Positions 7,702 to 17,123 of a stretch of 39,361 nucleotides of DNA are shown one piece after another. Source of the DNA: JAUSIF01 sp036556265 (lineage in GTDB: Bacteria > Pseudomonadota > Alphaproteobacteria > Rhizobiales > Xanthobacteraceae); NCBI GenBank assembly GCA_036556265.1, contig DATBJU010000007.1:1-39361 (forward strand). Direction: 5' to 3'. Each line of letters starts with the position of its first letter. Position 1 is the stretch's first letter. Made by a program: the position numbers and the translations under genes. The notes below the pieces were generated by a model. That model was not told the origin of the DNA. It did no database searches and saw nothing but the letters and a program-made list of their open reading frames with translations.

Positions 7702-9064
7702 TGCGAACGAATGCCAGCAATCCGGCGCCGATCGCGAAAAATCCCACGAGCACTGAGATACCCGCCTTCTGGCTGGCCGTCGCCGCCGTGACAGCCGCTA
7801 CTGCAAGTGGCCCCGCAAACGACGTGAGCTTTCCCGATAGCGCGAACAATCCGTAGAATTCCCCGATATGTTCACGCGGGGCAAGCCGGGCAAGGAGCGT
7901 ACGCGAGGAGGCCTGCAGCGGCCCCGCCGCGACCCCAATGATCGCACCGAACACGATATAGAGCTGTTCCGGTAGGCTCCTGAACAATCCTGCTCCGCGC
8001 ACGGCGGGCTCCGCGGGAAACACGAAGAATACGGTGTCGCGATCGACCGAGAGGATGGAAACCGACATTGCAATCAGAACCGCCAGCGCGGCGAGCACCA
8101 CCGTCTTCGAACCGTAGCGATCGTCAAGTCGCCCGCCCGCAAGCGCACCGGCGCTCGCCGCGATCGTGATCAAAATTCCGAATACTCCGATCTCGATCGT
8201 GCTCCAACCGAAGTTGCCGGCAGCATAAATGCCACCGAAGGCGAACAACGCACCGAGGCCGTTGGCGTACACCATGTTGGCAAGAAGAAAGAGCACGCAG
8301 TTCACGTACTTTCGGATTTCACGCAGCGTCGCAACGAACACTTGCCCACCCACGCGGATGGCGGGACCAAGGTTCATCGCCTTCTTGCCGTCCGGCGTGA
8401 ACAGAAACAGTGGCAGCACGAACGCGACGAACCAGAGCGCCGCCAGTGGTCCTGTCGCGCGGTCACCTTCGTGCGCGGCCGCTTCCAACCCGAATAACGG
8501 CGTCACGCCTACGAGCGTGCGGCCTGTTTGCGGACTGGCGGCGAGCAGTCCGAGCGTAAAGGCCAGCGACACGAGACCGCCCACGTAGCCCATCGCCCAC
8601 CCGAGACCGGAAAGCCGCCCGAGCCGCTCGGGCGGCACAAGGGATGGCATCATTGAGTTGTTGAACACGGTCGCAAACTCGACCCCGATTGATCCGATCA
8701 CGAACGCAACGAGCACGATCCAGATCGTGCTCGCATCGCCCGGCCGACCTAACCACAATGCAGACGAGCCGATGACGAGCAGTGCGCCAAAGGCGGCGAT
8801 CCAAGGCTTGCGCCGCCCGGTCGCGTCGGCCACCGCTCCCAGAATTGGCGAGAACAGGGCGATCAAAACGCCGGCGGCCCCGGCCGCAAATCCCCACAGC
8901 GCCTGCCCGCGCGCGGCATCCCCCACGATTACCGATGCGAAATAGGGCGCGTAAACGAACGTCGTGATGAGTGTGAAAAATGGCTGGCATGCCCAATCGA
9001 ACAGCACCCATCCCCAGATGGCGCGGCGCGGGACGATCGGGGCCGCGGTGTTCGAGCGGCTCAT
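7673..9064 (-). CDS. MFS transporter, Atg22/UMF1 type
   Basis: 463 residues from the ATG at 9064; the frame also allows a TTG at 9097 whose bases overlap the glutamate dehydrogenase TGA (TTGA). The protein has about 11-12 hydrophobic segments. It begins WGWVLFDWACQPFFTLITTF, the FDWA-N/Q-type opening of the Atg22-like (UMF1) group of the major facilitator superfamily, and has a DATGRRKPW-type loop and an ALAGGRLDDRYGSK loop. Yeast Atg22 exports amino acids from the vacuole; bacterial members are mostly uncharacterised. It lies directly downstream of glutamate dehydrogenase, so cotranscription and amino-acid transport are reasonable guesses but not shown. The substrate is unknown. Confidence 0.85.
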   Translation of the reverse strand: MSRSNTAAPIVPRRAIWGWVLFDWACQPFFTLITTFVYAPYFASVIVGDAARGQALWGFAAGAAGVLIALFSPILGAVADATGRRKPWIAAFGALLVIGSSALWLGRPGDASTIWIVLVAFVIGSIGVEFATVFNNSMMPSLVPPERLGRLSGLGWAMGYVGGLVSLAFTLGLLAASPQTGRTLVGVTPLFGLEAAAHEGDRATGPLAALWFVAFVLPLFLFTPDGKKAMNLGPAIRVGGQVFVATLREIRKYVNCVLFLLANMVYANGLGALFAFGGIYAAGNFGWSTIEIGVFGILITIAASAGALAGGRLDDRYGSKTVVLAALAVLIAMSVSILSVDRDTVFFVFPAEPAVRGAGLFRSLPEQLYIVFGAIIGVAAGPLQASSRTLLARLAPREHIGEFYGLFALSGKLTSFAGPLAVAAVTAATASQKAGISVLVGFFAIGAGLLAFVRISGGSVGRR

Positions 9065-9093
9065 AGCGTTGCGCGAATTTCGAGCAGGCTGTC

Positions 9094-12000
9094 TCAAGTT
9101 TTCGCTAGATCGGTCAGGAGGCCGACCGCGACCGTGAGCTTCGACAGGGTAAGCCCGCTGCCTGCGATGTCGTGAATGGTCGTACGGCCGCGCTCGATCT
9201 CACGGCCACGCCGTGTAATCCACGATTGTATTGTGGCCTCTTCGGTCTCATCGGTCGTGAGCACCTCAGCCGTGAGGGCGCGCGCGCTCGACGCGATCTC
9301 GGCCAACGCGCGGTCGAGTGCAAGCCGGTCGAAATGGTCTTTGAGCTCGATTGCTCGCGCAGCCGACGCGACACGATCCAGGCGAAAATAGGCAATGAGA
9401 GAGAAATAAGCGGCAGTAACCACCTGAATCGGCTTTTTCGTCTGGTCGGCCACCAGAATGATGTCCGGAGCCGCAGTCAGTTCCGGCAGGCTTGCAACTC
9501 TGAGCGCCAGCGATTCGGGCACGTTTGCGGCAATCAGTTCCGACGCTCGCGACGCGCGGGCGGCGTGTTGCTCGTCCGGCAGTGCCTTTTCCAAAGCCTT
9601 GCCGACCGCATCAACGCCCCCGCGATATCGCGCAACAATTTCCGCGAGTCCGCGCGTCAGATCGACGTTGCGCAAGAACCAGTTGACCCGGTCCAGCAAC
9701 AAGTCTTGCACTCCCGCGTAGAGAGACAGCTGCAGGTCACCGCTGACTCGCCCGTCCAGCGCATCGATTTCCCTGTTGAAATCGGTCATCGCGTAGGAGT
9801 CTCGAGCCGCCGCGAACGCCTTGGCGATGCGTGGCGGCTCTGCGCCCGTTTCGTCGGTGACGCGAACGACGAACGACGGGCCGCCGCGGTTGATGATGGA
9901 GTTTGCCAGCATCGTCGCAATGATTTCACGACGCAAGCGGTGGCCCTCGACTGCGTCGCGGAAACGCTCTGTGACGAGCCTCGGGAAATATCGCTCGAGC
10001 TCATGCGCGAGATAAGGATCGTCCGGCACTTCGGAATCGAGCAGGTCGCCAAACAACGAAAGTTTCGCATAAGCGAGCGCCACCGCGAGTTCCGGTCGAG
10101 TAAGGCTCTGACCCCGCATGCGACGTTCGGCAATCTCCGAATCCGTTGGGAGAAACTCCACGCTTCGGTCCAGCAGCCCGCGCGCTTCAAGCGTTTGCAT
10201 GAACCGATTCTCGAAGCCGAGATCCTCGCCGCCGCGTCGCTCAGCCAGCGAAAGCGCCAATGTTTGCAGATAGTTATTGCGAAGGACGAGCGCCGCCACG
10301 TCGGCCGTCATATCTCCGAGCAACTGATTGCGTGCCTGCGTCGTGAGCCGCTTCTCACGTAGCGGCACGCTCAGCGCGATCTTGATGTTGACCTCCATGT
10401 CGGAGGAATTGACACCGGCGGAATTGTCGATCGCATCGGTGTTTAATCGAACACCGCAGCGCGCCGCCTCGACGCGTCCGAGCTGCGTCATGCCGAGGTT
10501 CGCGCCTTCGCCGACGACCTTGCAACGCAACTCAGCGCCTAAGACGCGAATCGTGTCATTGGCGCGGTCGCCCACGCGCTCGTCGCTCTCCGCCGACGCC
10601 CGTACGTAGGTGCCAATGCCCCCGAACCACAGAAGATCAACCGGCAATCTCAAGATTGCCTTCAGCACTTCCGCCGGGGTCGCTTCCGCACTATCGATGC
10701 CGAGAAGCTGCCGCGTCTGTTCCGACAGGGGAATGCTCTTCGCGCGGCGCGAAAACACGCCCCCGCCCGCGGAGATCAGCCTCTCATCGTAGTCCTGCCA
10801 GCTCGACCGCGGCATTTCGAAGAGCCGCCTACGCTCAGCAAGGGAGCGCTCCGGATCCGGGTCCGGATCCAGAAAAATGTCGCGATGGTCGAATGCGGCG
10901 ACGAGCCGAATGGTTTTCTCCAGCAGCATGCCGTTGCCGAATACGTCGCCCGACATGTCGCCGACACCCGCAACGCTGAACGGCGTCTTGTGGATGTCGA
11001 CATCCATCTCGCGGAAATGGCGCTTCACCGCCTCCCAAGCGCCGCGCGCAGTAATGCCCATCTTCTTGTGGTCGTAGCCGGCCGACCCGCCGCTCGCGAA
11101 CGCGTCACCGAGCCAGAAGCCATGCCGCTGCGCGATCGAGTTTGCGAGATCGGAGAAGGTCGCCGTCCCTTTGTCGGCAGCGACAACGAGATAGGGATCG
11201 TCATCGTCGTGCCGCACGACATCGGCCGGGGGAAGCACGCCCTGCGGCCCGAGATTGTCGGTGATCTCGAGAAGGCTCGTGATGAAGATCTCGTAGCTCG
11301 CCGTCCCTTCCGCGAGCACCGCCTCGCGCGAAGCGCCGGCAGACATCTGCTTGGGCACGAACCCGCCCTTCGCGCCGAACGGAACGATCACAGCGTTCTT
11401 CACCTGCTGCGCCTTGACGAGGCCAAGCACCTCGGTGCGAAAATCCTGCGGCCGGTCCGACCAACGGATGCCGCCGCGCGCGACCTTGCCGAAGCGCAAG
11501 TGAACTCCCTCGACGCGCGGTGAGTAGACGAAGATTTCATAGAGCGGGCGCGGCGCCGGCAGATTGTCGATCTTGCCGCTTGCGAATTTGATCGAGATCA
11601 CGGGCTTAGCCTGCCCGTCCGCACCCACCTGGTAGAAGTTGGTGCGAACAGCCGCGCTCACGAGATTCGCAAACAACCGCAAGATGCGGTCCTCGTCGAG
11701 GCTTTCTACGGCGGCGAGCGTGCGCTCGATGTCGGCACGAATCGCCTCCTCCCGCCGGCCGCGTTCCTCGCGATCGATCTCGATTCTCGGATCAAAGCGC
11801 ATGTGAAACAGCGTCACGATCTGCGCCGCGATCGGTGCGTGCCGCGCGAGCGTTGTCCAGAGATAGTCCTGACTGAACGGCACCCGCACTTGGCGCAGGT
11901 AGCGCGATAGTGCCCGCACGAGCGTGACGTCGCGCCACGGCAGGCCTGCCGCGAGTACGAGCGCGTTAAAGCCGTCGCTCTCCGCGCGCCCGCGCGACAC

Positions 12001-13902
12001 CGCCATCAGCGTGCTTTCGAGCCGGCCGCTCAGCGCTTTCAGATCGATTTCGCCCCCACCTGCCCGCGCGAGCAGCATGTCATGCAACCACACGCCGTCT
12101 CCGTCGCCGCGGACGGTGAAGGTCTGCTCGTCGACGACCACGAAACCCATGTTCTCCAGTACCGGCACGAGGTCGGAGAGTGGCAGCGGTCGCGCATTGC
12201 TGAAAATTTTCAGGTTCGCGTGCGAGCCGGCGTCCGCATCCCTACGGTAAAATGCGACGACAATCGGATTGTCCTTCGACACGGACTCGAGGATACGAAT
12301 GTCCTTGACCGCATCCTTCGCGGAGTACGTATCGCGATAGCCGGCCGAGAATGCGTTGCGGTAGCGGCGTCCGAGCGCTCGCGCCGTCCCAGTCTCATTT
12401 ACCGCAAGAAGTTCCGAAACGAGCTGGTCGCCCCAGTCGCGCACGATGCGCTCGACGGCTGCCTCCAACTCCGATCGATCCGGGCTCGGTGTCTTTCCCT
12501 CGTCGCGTCCGATAATGAAGTGCACGCGCGTCAGCGGCCCATCCGGAAAGTGTGGATAGAACGCGGAAACCCGACCCTGATACGCAGACGCCAGGCAGCT
12601 GCCGATTTTCGCTCGGGTGTCGCTGTCGTACCGCTCGCGCGGCACGAACACGAGGACCGAGACAAACCGATCAAACTTGTCCGGCCGTGCCAATACTCGC
12701 ACACGCGGCCGTTCTTCGAGCTGCATAATTTCGAGCGCGAACCGATGCAGCTGCTCGTCGTCGATCTGAAACAGCTCGTCGCGCGGATACGTCTCCAGCA
12801 CGTTGACGAGCGCTTTCCCTGAGTGGCTCGCCGGGTCGAACCGGGCGCTTGCCAGAACCTTCTCGATCTTGCGACGGAGATAGGGAATGACCGCCGCTCG
12901 CCGTGTGTAGGCCGTCGACGTGAATAGGCCGACGATCCGAAATTCCCCGACAACGCGCCCCTGCGCATCAAAGCGCTTGATGCCGACATAGTCGAGATAG
13001 ACGCGACGGTGCACGCGCGAGCGCACATTGGCCTTGGTGATGATCAGCGCCTTCGGCTCACGCAGGAACTCACGCAGCTCGGGCGTCGTCGTGACGAGCT
13101 TTCCTCCGCGGCGGAGAACGTGCAGGTCGACATTGCGCAGGATGCCGCGTCCCGTATCGCGTACCGCCTCGAGCATTTCCCGGTCGGCTGCATCGGTGAA
13201 CGCGTACTCGCGCGTTCCGAGGAAGGTGAAGTTGTCCGCAGCGAGCCATTCCAGGAAGGCGATCGCCTCTGATGTTTCATCTCTGGGCAGGGGCGACGGG
13301 CTGTTCTTCAGACTCTCGATTGCGGCATGAACCCGCCCGCGCATTTCCTGCCAATCGGAAACGCAGAGCCGCACCTCGGCAAGCACGCCCGCCAGCGCCC
13401 CGGCGATCCTCTCTCCCTGTTCCGCGTCGATCCGCTCGACGTGAATTTGGATGACGCTCTCACGGAGCCATTTCTTTTCGGCGCCGGCCTCACCGTGCCA
13501 CGCGCGGAGCCTGCCGTCGCGGCTGCGTTCGACATCGAAGATCGGATGCACGACGAGCAAGAGCGCGAGGCCGTGCTCGTTCAGCTCGCCCATAACCGAG
13601 TCGAGCAGGAACGGCATGTCGTCGTTCACAATTTCGATGACCGTGACTGCATCGAGCCGGCGGGCATCCGTCACTGATGGCGGATTCTCGACCCGGATTT
13701 TCGGTTTGCCCGGAACGCGCTCCTGCAGATGCCCGAAGCTGGCCTTGCCGAGGGCGGCGAGCTCGCTCGCCGAATAGTGGGCGAGGTCTTCCGGCGCGGC
13801 GCGCCCGAATAGCGCCGCAGGAAAATCGCGTGGCAGATTCGCTCCGCCCGCGAGTGTGTGCACCGCGTGCCGCGCCCGCGCGCTGTCGGCTTTCATTGCC
13901 AT
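9094..13902 (-). CDS. NAD-specific glutamate dehydrogenase, large (180 kDa) class
   Basis: 1602 residues from the ATG at 13902, which follows AGAGG by 6 nt; the frame extends 22 codons further up (13968) without a better start. Length and layout match the large GDH class (GDH-180): about 700 N-terminal residues with ACT-like regulatory domains, then the catalytic core. The core has RGGIRWSDRPQDFRTEV and KNAVIVPFGAKGGF at about 809-850, the dehydrogenase lysine region, and a GDVFGNGML-type nucleotide-binding segment (about 960-1000). It also has a long C-terminal helical extension. The enzyme oxidises glutamate to 2-oxoglutarate and ammonium with NAD+ and usually works catabolically. It ends into the MFS gene with at most a few bases between frames. 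Long open frames on the opposite strand are GC-rich shadows. Confidence 0.95.
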   Translation of the reverse strand: MAMKADSARARHAVHTLAGGANLPRDFPAALFGRAAPEDLAHYSASELAALGKASFGHLQERVPGKPKIRVENPPSVTDARRLDAVTVIEIVNDDMPFLLDSVMGELNEHGLALLLVVHPIFDVERSRDGRLRAWHGEAGAEKKWLRESVIQIHVERIDAEQGERIAGALAGVLAEVRLCVSDWQEMRGRVHAAIESLKNSPSPLPRDETSEAIAFLEWLAADNFTFLGTREYAFTDAADREMLEAVRDTGRGILRNVDLHVLRRGGKLVTTTPELREFLREPKALIITKANVRSRVHRRVYLDYVGIKRFDAQGRVVGEFRIVGLFTSTAYTRRAAVIPYLRRKIEKVLASARFDPASHSGKALVNVLETYPRDELFQIDDEQLHRFALEIMQLEERPRVRVLARPDKFDRFVSVLVFVPRERYDSDTRAKIGSCLASAYQGRVSAFYPHFPDGPLTRVHFIIGRDEGKTPSPDRSELEAAVERIVRDWGDQLVSELLAVNETGTARALGRRYRNAFSAGYRDTYSAKDAVKDIRILESVSKDNPIVVAFYRRDADAGSHANLKIFSNARPLPLSDLVPVLENMGFVVVDEQTFTVRGDGDGVWLHDMLLARAGGGEIDLKALSGRLESTLMAVSRGRAESDGFNALVLAAGLPWRDVTLVRALSRYLRQVRVPFSQDYLWTTLARHAPIAAQIVTLFHMRFDPRIEIDREERGRREEAIRADIERTLAAVESLDEDRILRLFANLVSAAVRTNFYQVGADGQAKPVISIKFASGKIDNLPAPRPLYEIFVYSPRVEGVHLRFGKVARGGIRWSDRPQDFRTEVLGLVKAQQVKNAVIVPFGAKGGFVPKQMSAGASREAVLAEGTASYEIFITSLLEITDNLGPQGVLPPADVVRHDDDDPYLVVAADKGTATFSDLANSIAQRHGFWLGDAFASGGSAGYDHKKMGITARGAWEAVKRHFREMDVDIHKTPFSVAGVGDMSGDVFGNGMLLEKTIRLVAAFDHRDIFLDPDPDPERSLAERRRLFEMPRSSWQDYDERLISAGGGVFSRRAKSIPLSEQTRQLLGIDSAEATPAEVLKAILRLPVDLLWFGGIGTYVRASAESDERVGDRANDTIRVLGAELRCKVVGEGANLGMTQLGRVEAARCGVRLNTDAIDNSAGVNSSDMEVNIKIALSVPLREKRLTTQARNQLLGDMTADVAALVLRNNYLQTLALSLAERRGGEDLGFENRFMQTLEARGLLDRSVEFLPTDSEIAERRMRGQSLTRPELAVALAYAKLSLFGDLLDSEVPDDPYLAHELERYFPRLVTERFRDAVEGHRLRREIIATMLANSIINRGGPSFVVRVTDETGAEPPRIAKAFAAARDSYAMTDFNREIDALDGRVSGDLQLSLYAGVQDLLLDRVNWFLRNVDLTRGLAEIVARYRGGVDAVGKALEKALPDEQHAARASRASELIAANVPESLALRVASLPELTAAPDIILVADQTKKPIQVVTAAYFSLIAYFRLDRVASAARAIELKDHFDRLALDRALAEIASSARALTAEVLTTDETEEATIQSWITRRGREIERGRTTIHDIAGSGLTLSKLTVAVGLLTDLAKT

Positions 13903-14148
13903 TGCGGCCTCTTGCTCGCTCCTGCTGGGCGAATCGTGGCGGCTTCCGACGTCAGCTTTTCGACCCACAGCGGCACCTTGTCGAGGTCGACTTCACGAAC
14001 CTGAGCAATCATCAGCCTAGGTCACGATGGCAACAAGGCGACAACCAAGGCCGGGACATCGAGAAAAAGCTGCAATCGAACGAATGCGTTTCGCTTGCGG
14101 CGGGCCGCGCAAAACACAGGAAGATCCAGATTGATTGACGGGGCCGAC

Positions 14149-14223
14149 TGGAGCGGGCGATGGGATTCGAACCCACGACCCCAACCTTGGCAAGGTTGTG
14201 CTCTACCCCTGAGCTACACCCGC
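14149..14223 (-). tRNA. tRNA-Gly (anticodon GCC), CCA encoded
   Basis: Reading the minus strand from 14223, the acceptor stem GCGGGTG pairs with CGCCCGC. The D arm is GCTCAGGGGTAGAGC. The anticodon stem-loop ACCTTGCCAAGGT carries GCC at the centre, and the T arm is GTGGGTTCGAATCCCAT. The discriminator is T and the 3' CCA is encoded (14149-14151). This reads GGC and GGT glycine codons. The gene lies alone between the glutamate dehydrogenase gene and a divergent DUF2652 gene. The 246 bp on its downstream side up to the dehydrogenase start, and the 149 bp upstream, contain no other feature I can support. Confidence 0.97.
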
Positions 14224-14372
14224 ATCCATGGAGGCAAGCGGCGCTACAGCCGCCCCAAATCTATGCCAAAGGCCCCGCTCGAATGCAACTGGCGCCCTTC
14301 GGCGAGGTGTTGCGCGATGCTAGTCTTCCCCGCGGTCAGAAGAGGGCGCCCTTGGGTATCGCGGAAAGGAAC

Positions 14373-15554
14373 ATGACGTCCGCCGAAACGGGCTATCTCT
14401 TGATCGCCGACATCACCGGATACACGCGCTTCCTCACGCAATCGGAACTCGATCACGCGCGCGGCATCCTGGAGGAATTGTTCTCCGCGCTGTTGAAGGA
14501 ACTGAAATCGCCGTTCGCGTTGTCCAACGTCCAGGGCGACGCAATTCTGGCGCACGCGCGGACAAGGACCGTCGCGGACGGTCGCCATGTGCTCGATGTC
14601 GTCGAGGCCCTCTACTGCGCATTCGCCGAGCGTCTGGAGCATATCGTTCGCAACACGACGTGCGCCTGCAATGCGTGCCGAAATGCCTCCAGCCTCGACC
14701 TCAAGCTGTTCGTCCACCACGGCGTCTATGTCGAGCAGGCGATCGCGGGGCGCCATGAACTCGGCGGGTCCGAGGTTATCTTCATCCATCGCCTGATGAA
14801 GAACCGCATAACGGCGGCGACCGGAGTTCGCGCCTACGCGGCGTTTACCGAGGCGGCACAAACCGCAATCGAACTTCCGGAATTTTTTGCGCCCGCTCGA
14901 CAGCACGTGGAGCAACTGGAACAGTTTGGCGACGTCACGCTTCGCATCGTCGACATGTCGCCGATCTGGGAGGCGCGAAAGGGGCAACGCGCCATCCTGA
15001 TCGCGGACGGCGATCGCGCCTTCGACGACATCTCCGTCGAATTGCCCGTGCCGCCGGACCGCGCGTGGCATTTCCTGACCGATCCGGATCACCGCGGCGA
15101 CTGGGTCGAAGACGTCGTCAAGTTCACCCGCAGCGGCGCGATCGGCGGACGGGTTCAAGTCGGCACCGTCGATCACTGCGCGCACGGGGACGGCTCCACA
15201 ACCATCTTCACGGTGGTCGACTGGCGTCCGCTTGAACGGGTGACCTATCACATCAAGCTGCCGCTCGGCGCCTACTGCCCATTCTCCGTGTCGGTTTCGC
15301 CGACCACGACGGGTTGCCGAGTTACGGTGCGAACCGGGCTGGCGATCGGCCCCGATCCGTTGCGCCAGGCGATCGCTCGCTTCGTTGGGCGCCGCCTCGC
15401 CAAAGGACTGCGCGAGCAACAGGTAAAGTGGCTATCCAACCTGCTGGAGCTGGCGCGCGGGGATGCGGCACACACGCCCGCGCGGACCGCGCACGCCGCA
15501 ACACCTCAAGAAGTTCTCAAGACGGCGATCGAGTCCCGTCTCTCCGCCGGCTAA
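14373..15554 (+). CDS. DUF2652 (class III cyclase-like) and SRPBCC fusion protein
   Basis: 393 residues from the ATG at 14373, after GGAAAGGA; the frame is open further up but that part runs through the tRNA and is not coding. Residues 7-150 match DUF2652, which looks like a class III nucleotidyl cyclase fold. LLIADITGYTRF has Asp13 in the metal position, NVQGDAIL has Asp56 in the second metal position, and LKLFVHHG and VIFIHRL correspond to the later strands. The usual cyclase lysine before GD is Asn/Val here and the catalytic Asn of VNxxxR is Ile, so cyclase activity is doubtful. A CxCxxC cluster (Cys97, 99, 102) sits between the halves. Residues from about 218 form an SRPBCC/START-like ligand-binding domain (DRAWHFLTDPDHRGDWV). 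The role is unknown; a lipid- or ligand-sensing protein is possible. The next gene starts 15 bp after the stop. Confidence 0.75.
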   Translation: MTSAETGYLLIADITGYTRFLTQSELDHARGILEELFSALLKELKSPFALSNVQGDAILAHARTRTVADGRHVLDVVEALYCAFAERLEHIVRNTTCACNACRNASSLDLKLFVHHGVYVEQAIAGRHELGGSEVIFIHRLMKNRITAATGVRAYAAFTEAAQTAIELPEFFAPARQHVEQLEQFGDVTLRIVDMSPIWEARKGQRAILIADGDRAFDDISVELPVPPDRAWHFLTDPDHRGDWVEDVVKFTRSGAIGGRVQVGTVDHCAHGDGSTTIFTVVDWRPLERVTYHIKLPLGAYCPFSVSVSPTTTGCRVTVRTGLAIGPDPLRQAIARFVGRRLAKGLREQQVKWLSNLLELARGDAAHTPARTAHAATPQEVLKTAIESRLSAG

Positions 15555-15568
15555 GCCGCTCCGACCCT

Positions 15569-16084
15569 ATGGCCGCTAAGCCCGAAGACCTGTTCGCCTT
15601 TCTCGACCGGCTCGGCATCGGGCATCGGACCGTCACTCACCCGCCGCTTTTCACCGTGGAGCAATCGCGCGAGCTTCGCGGCCAGCTTCCTGGCGCGCAC
15701 ACGAAGAACCTGTTCCTGATCGACCGCAAGGATCGTCTGTTCCTCGTCGTGGCGGAGGAGAGTGCCGAGATCGACCTGAAGCATCTGCATCGCCGCATCG
15801 GCGCATCGGGACGGCTGTCGTTCGGAAAGCCCGAGGTCCTGCGTTCCGTTCTCGGTGTGGAGCCTGGTTCGGTCACGCCCTTTGCCACGATCAACGATAC
15901 GGAGCGCCGCGTCGCAGTGCTGATCGATGCCACGCTCGCTGCGCAGAGCGAACTGAACTGCCATCCGTTGACCAATACCCGCACGACCCGCCTCGCAATG
16001 GCCGACCTGATGCGTTTTCTGCGGGAGACCGGTCACGAACCCCGCATTTTGCCGATTTCGGGGCCCGAGGCCCCTGTCGGCTGA
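15569..16084 (+). CDS. YbaK-type prolyl-tRNA editing protein (ProXp-ala/PrdX-like)
   Basis: 171 residues from the ATG at 15569, just after the preceding stop; a longer frame exists but overlaps that gene. It is a single YbaK/aminoacyl-tRNA-synthetase-associated domain with the PrdX signatures HPPLFTVEQS, GAHTKNLFLIDRK, the lysine-containing LSFGKPEVL block, PGSVTPFATIND and NCHPLTNTRTT. Family members hydrolyse mischarged Ala-tRNA(Pro) (ProXp-ala) or related species in trans, which matters because alphaproteobacterial prolyl-tRNA synthetases lack the editing insertion. It is probably cytosolic and cotranscribed with the DUF2652 gene and possibly with ybbN. The exact tRNA specificity is inferred from the family. 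Confidence 0.87.
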   Translation: MAAKPEDLFAFLDRLGIGHRTVTHPPLFTVEQSRELRGQLPGAHTKNLFLIDRKDRLFLVVAEESAEIDLKHLHRRIGASGRLSFGKPEVLRSVLGVEPGSVTPFATINDTERRVAVLIDATLAAQSELNCHPLTNTRTTRLAMADLMRFLRETGHEPRILPISGPEAPVG

Positions 16085-16173
16085 GCAGTCAAGGCGCCGT
16101 GGCAATTGCATTCGCGTGGCGAACCTCCCATGTATTCTCCGCAATTCCGGATCCCGTACTCTTGGAGCGCCGC

Positions 16174-17079
16174 ATGTTGCTGAATCAGGGACAGGCCGCC
16201 CCCGCACCCGGAGACGTTCTCGTCTCCGACACGACCACGAAGACTTTCGTCAAGGACGTGATCGAGGAGTCGCGCAAGCGGCCCGTGCTGGTCGATTTCT
16301 GGGCGCCCTGGTGCGGCCCATGCAAGACGCTCGGGCCGGTGTTGGAAAAGGTCGTACGCGCCGCCAAGGGCAAGGTGAAGCTCGTCAAGATGAACATCGA
16401 TGAGCACCCGCAGATTTCCTCGCAACTCGGCATCCAGTCGATCCCAACGGTGTTCGCGTTCGCGAACGGCCAACCCGTCGACGGGTTCATGGGCGCGCTG
16501 CCGGAGACTCAGGTTTCTGCCTTCGTCGAACGTCTCACCGGCAAGATCGAGGGTGCTGCAGCAGACGTGCTGAAATTTGCCGATCAGGCGCTTGCCGCCG
16601 GTGATGCATCGGGCGCGGCTGAGCTGTTCGCACAGGTTCTCGCCGAGGAGCCCGAAAACGTACACGCGCTGAGCGGACTCGCGCGCGCACACCTTGATGC
16701 CGGCAATCCCGCTGCCGCGCGATCGACGCTCTCGCTCATCCCAAAGAACAAGGAGAATGATCCGGCCGTAGCCGCAGTGCGTGCAGCACTCGACCTCGCC
16801 GAACGAGCTGTATCGGTCGGCGATCTTGTCGAGCTCGAGAAGAAGCTTGCCGCCAACGCGCTCGACCATCAGGCGCGCTTCGATCTCGCCGTCGCGCTTA
16901 ATGCACGCAGCAAGCGGGAGGCGGCGCTTGAACACCTGCTCGAGATCGTCCGCCGTAATCGCTCCTGGAACGACGACGCCGCCCGCAAGCAGCTCGTGCA
17001 GTTCTTCGAGGCATGGGGCCCGACCGACGAGATGACCGTGGAAGGCCGTCGGCGCCTCTCGTCGATTTTGTTTTCCTGA
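16174..17079 (+). CDS. ybbN: Thioredoxin-TPR co-chaperone YbbN (CnoX)
   Basis: 301 residues from the ATG at 16174, with GGAG 6 nt upstream; the frame could extend to 16099, but that piece is unconserved. Residues 10-115 form a thioredoxin fold with an intact redox motif DFWAPWCGPC (Cys47 and Cys50) and the cis-proline region IQSIPTVFAF. The rest is the TPR-like YbbN C-terminal domain (ALAAGDASGAAELF, PENVHALSGLARAHLDAG, LAVALNARSKREAALEHLLEIVRR). CnoX/YbbN protects proteins from oxidation and hands them to GroEL or DnaK. Unlike E. coli YbbN, which has SxxC, this copy keeps both cysteines, so thiol-disulfide activity is likely. The Lon-like and Trm112 genes follow on the same strand. Confidence 0.92.
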   Translation: MLLNQGQAAPAPGDVLVSDTTTKTFVKDVIEESRKRPVLVDFWAPWCGPCKTLGPVLEKVVRAAKGKVKLVKMNIDEHPQISSQLGIQSIPTVFAFANGQPVDGFMGALPETQVSAFVERLTGKIEGAAADVLKFADQALAAGDASGAAELFAQVLAEEPENVHALSGLARAHLDAGNPAAARSTLSLIPKNKENDPAVAAVRAALDLAERAVSVGDLVELEKKLAANALDHQARFDLAVALNARSKREAALEHLLEIVRRNRSWNDDAARKQLVQFFEAWGPTDEMTVEGRRRLSSILFS

Positions 17080-17123
17080 CGATCCCGGCGCCTTTCGAAT
17101 AAGTCCTCCGTGCGGAGGGAGCC

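Noticed and set aside
9172..10362. 396-codon open frame on the plus strand opposite the glutamate dehydrogenase gene, and similar ones at 12082-12822 and 13677-14138
   Set aside because: They are antisense to a gene with strong family motifs, are rich in Arg/Ala/Gln without recognisable domains, and arise readily in GC-rich DNA.
12550..12560. TGTGGATAG, one base from a DnaA box
   Set aside because: It is a single site inside the glutamate dehydrogenase gene without neighbours, as expected by chance.
14160..14372. N-terminal extension of the DUF2652 frame
   Set aside because: It runs through the tRNA-Gly gene and has no similarity; the ATG at 14373 gives the conserved N-terminus.
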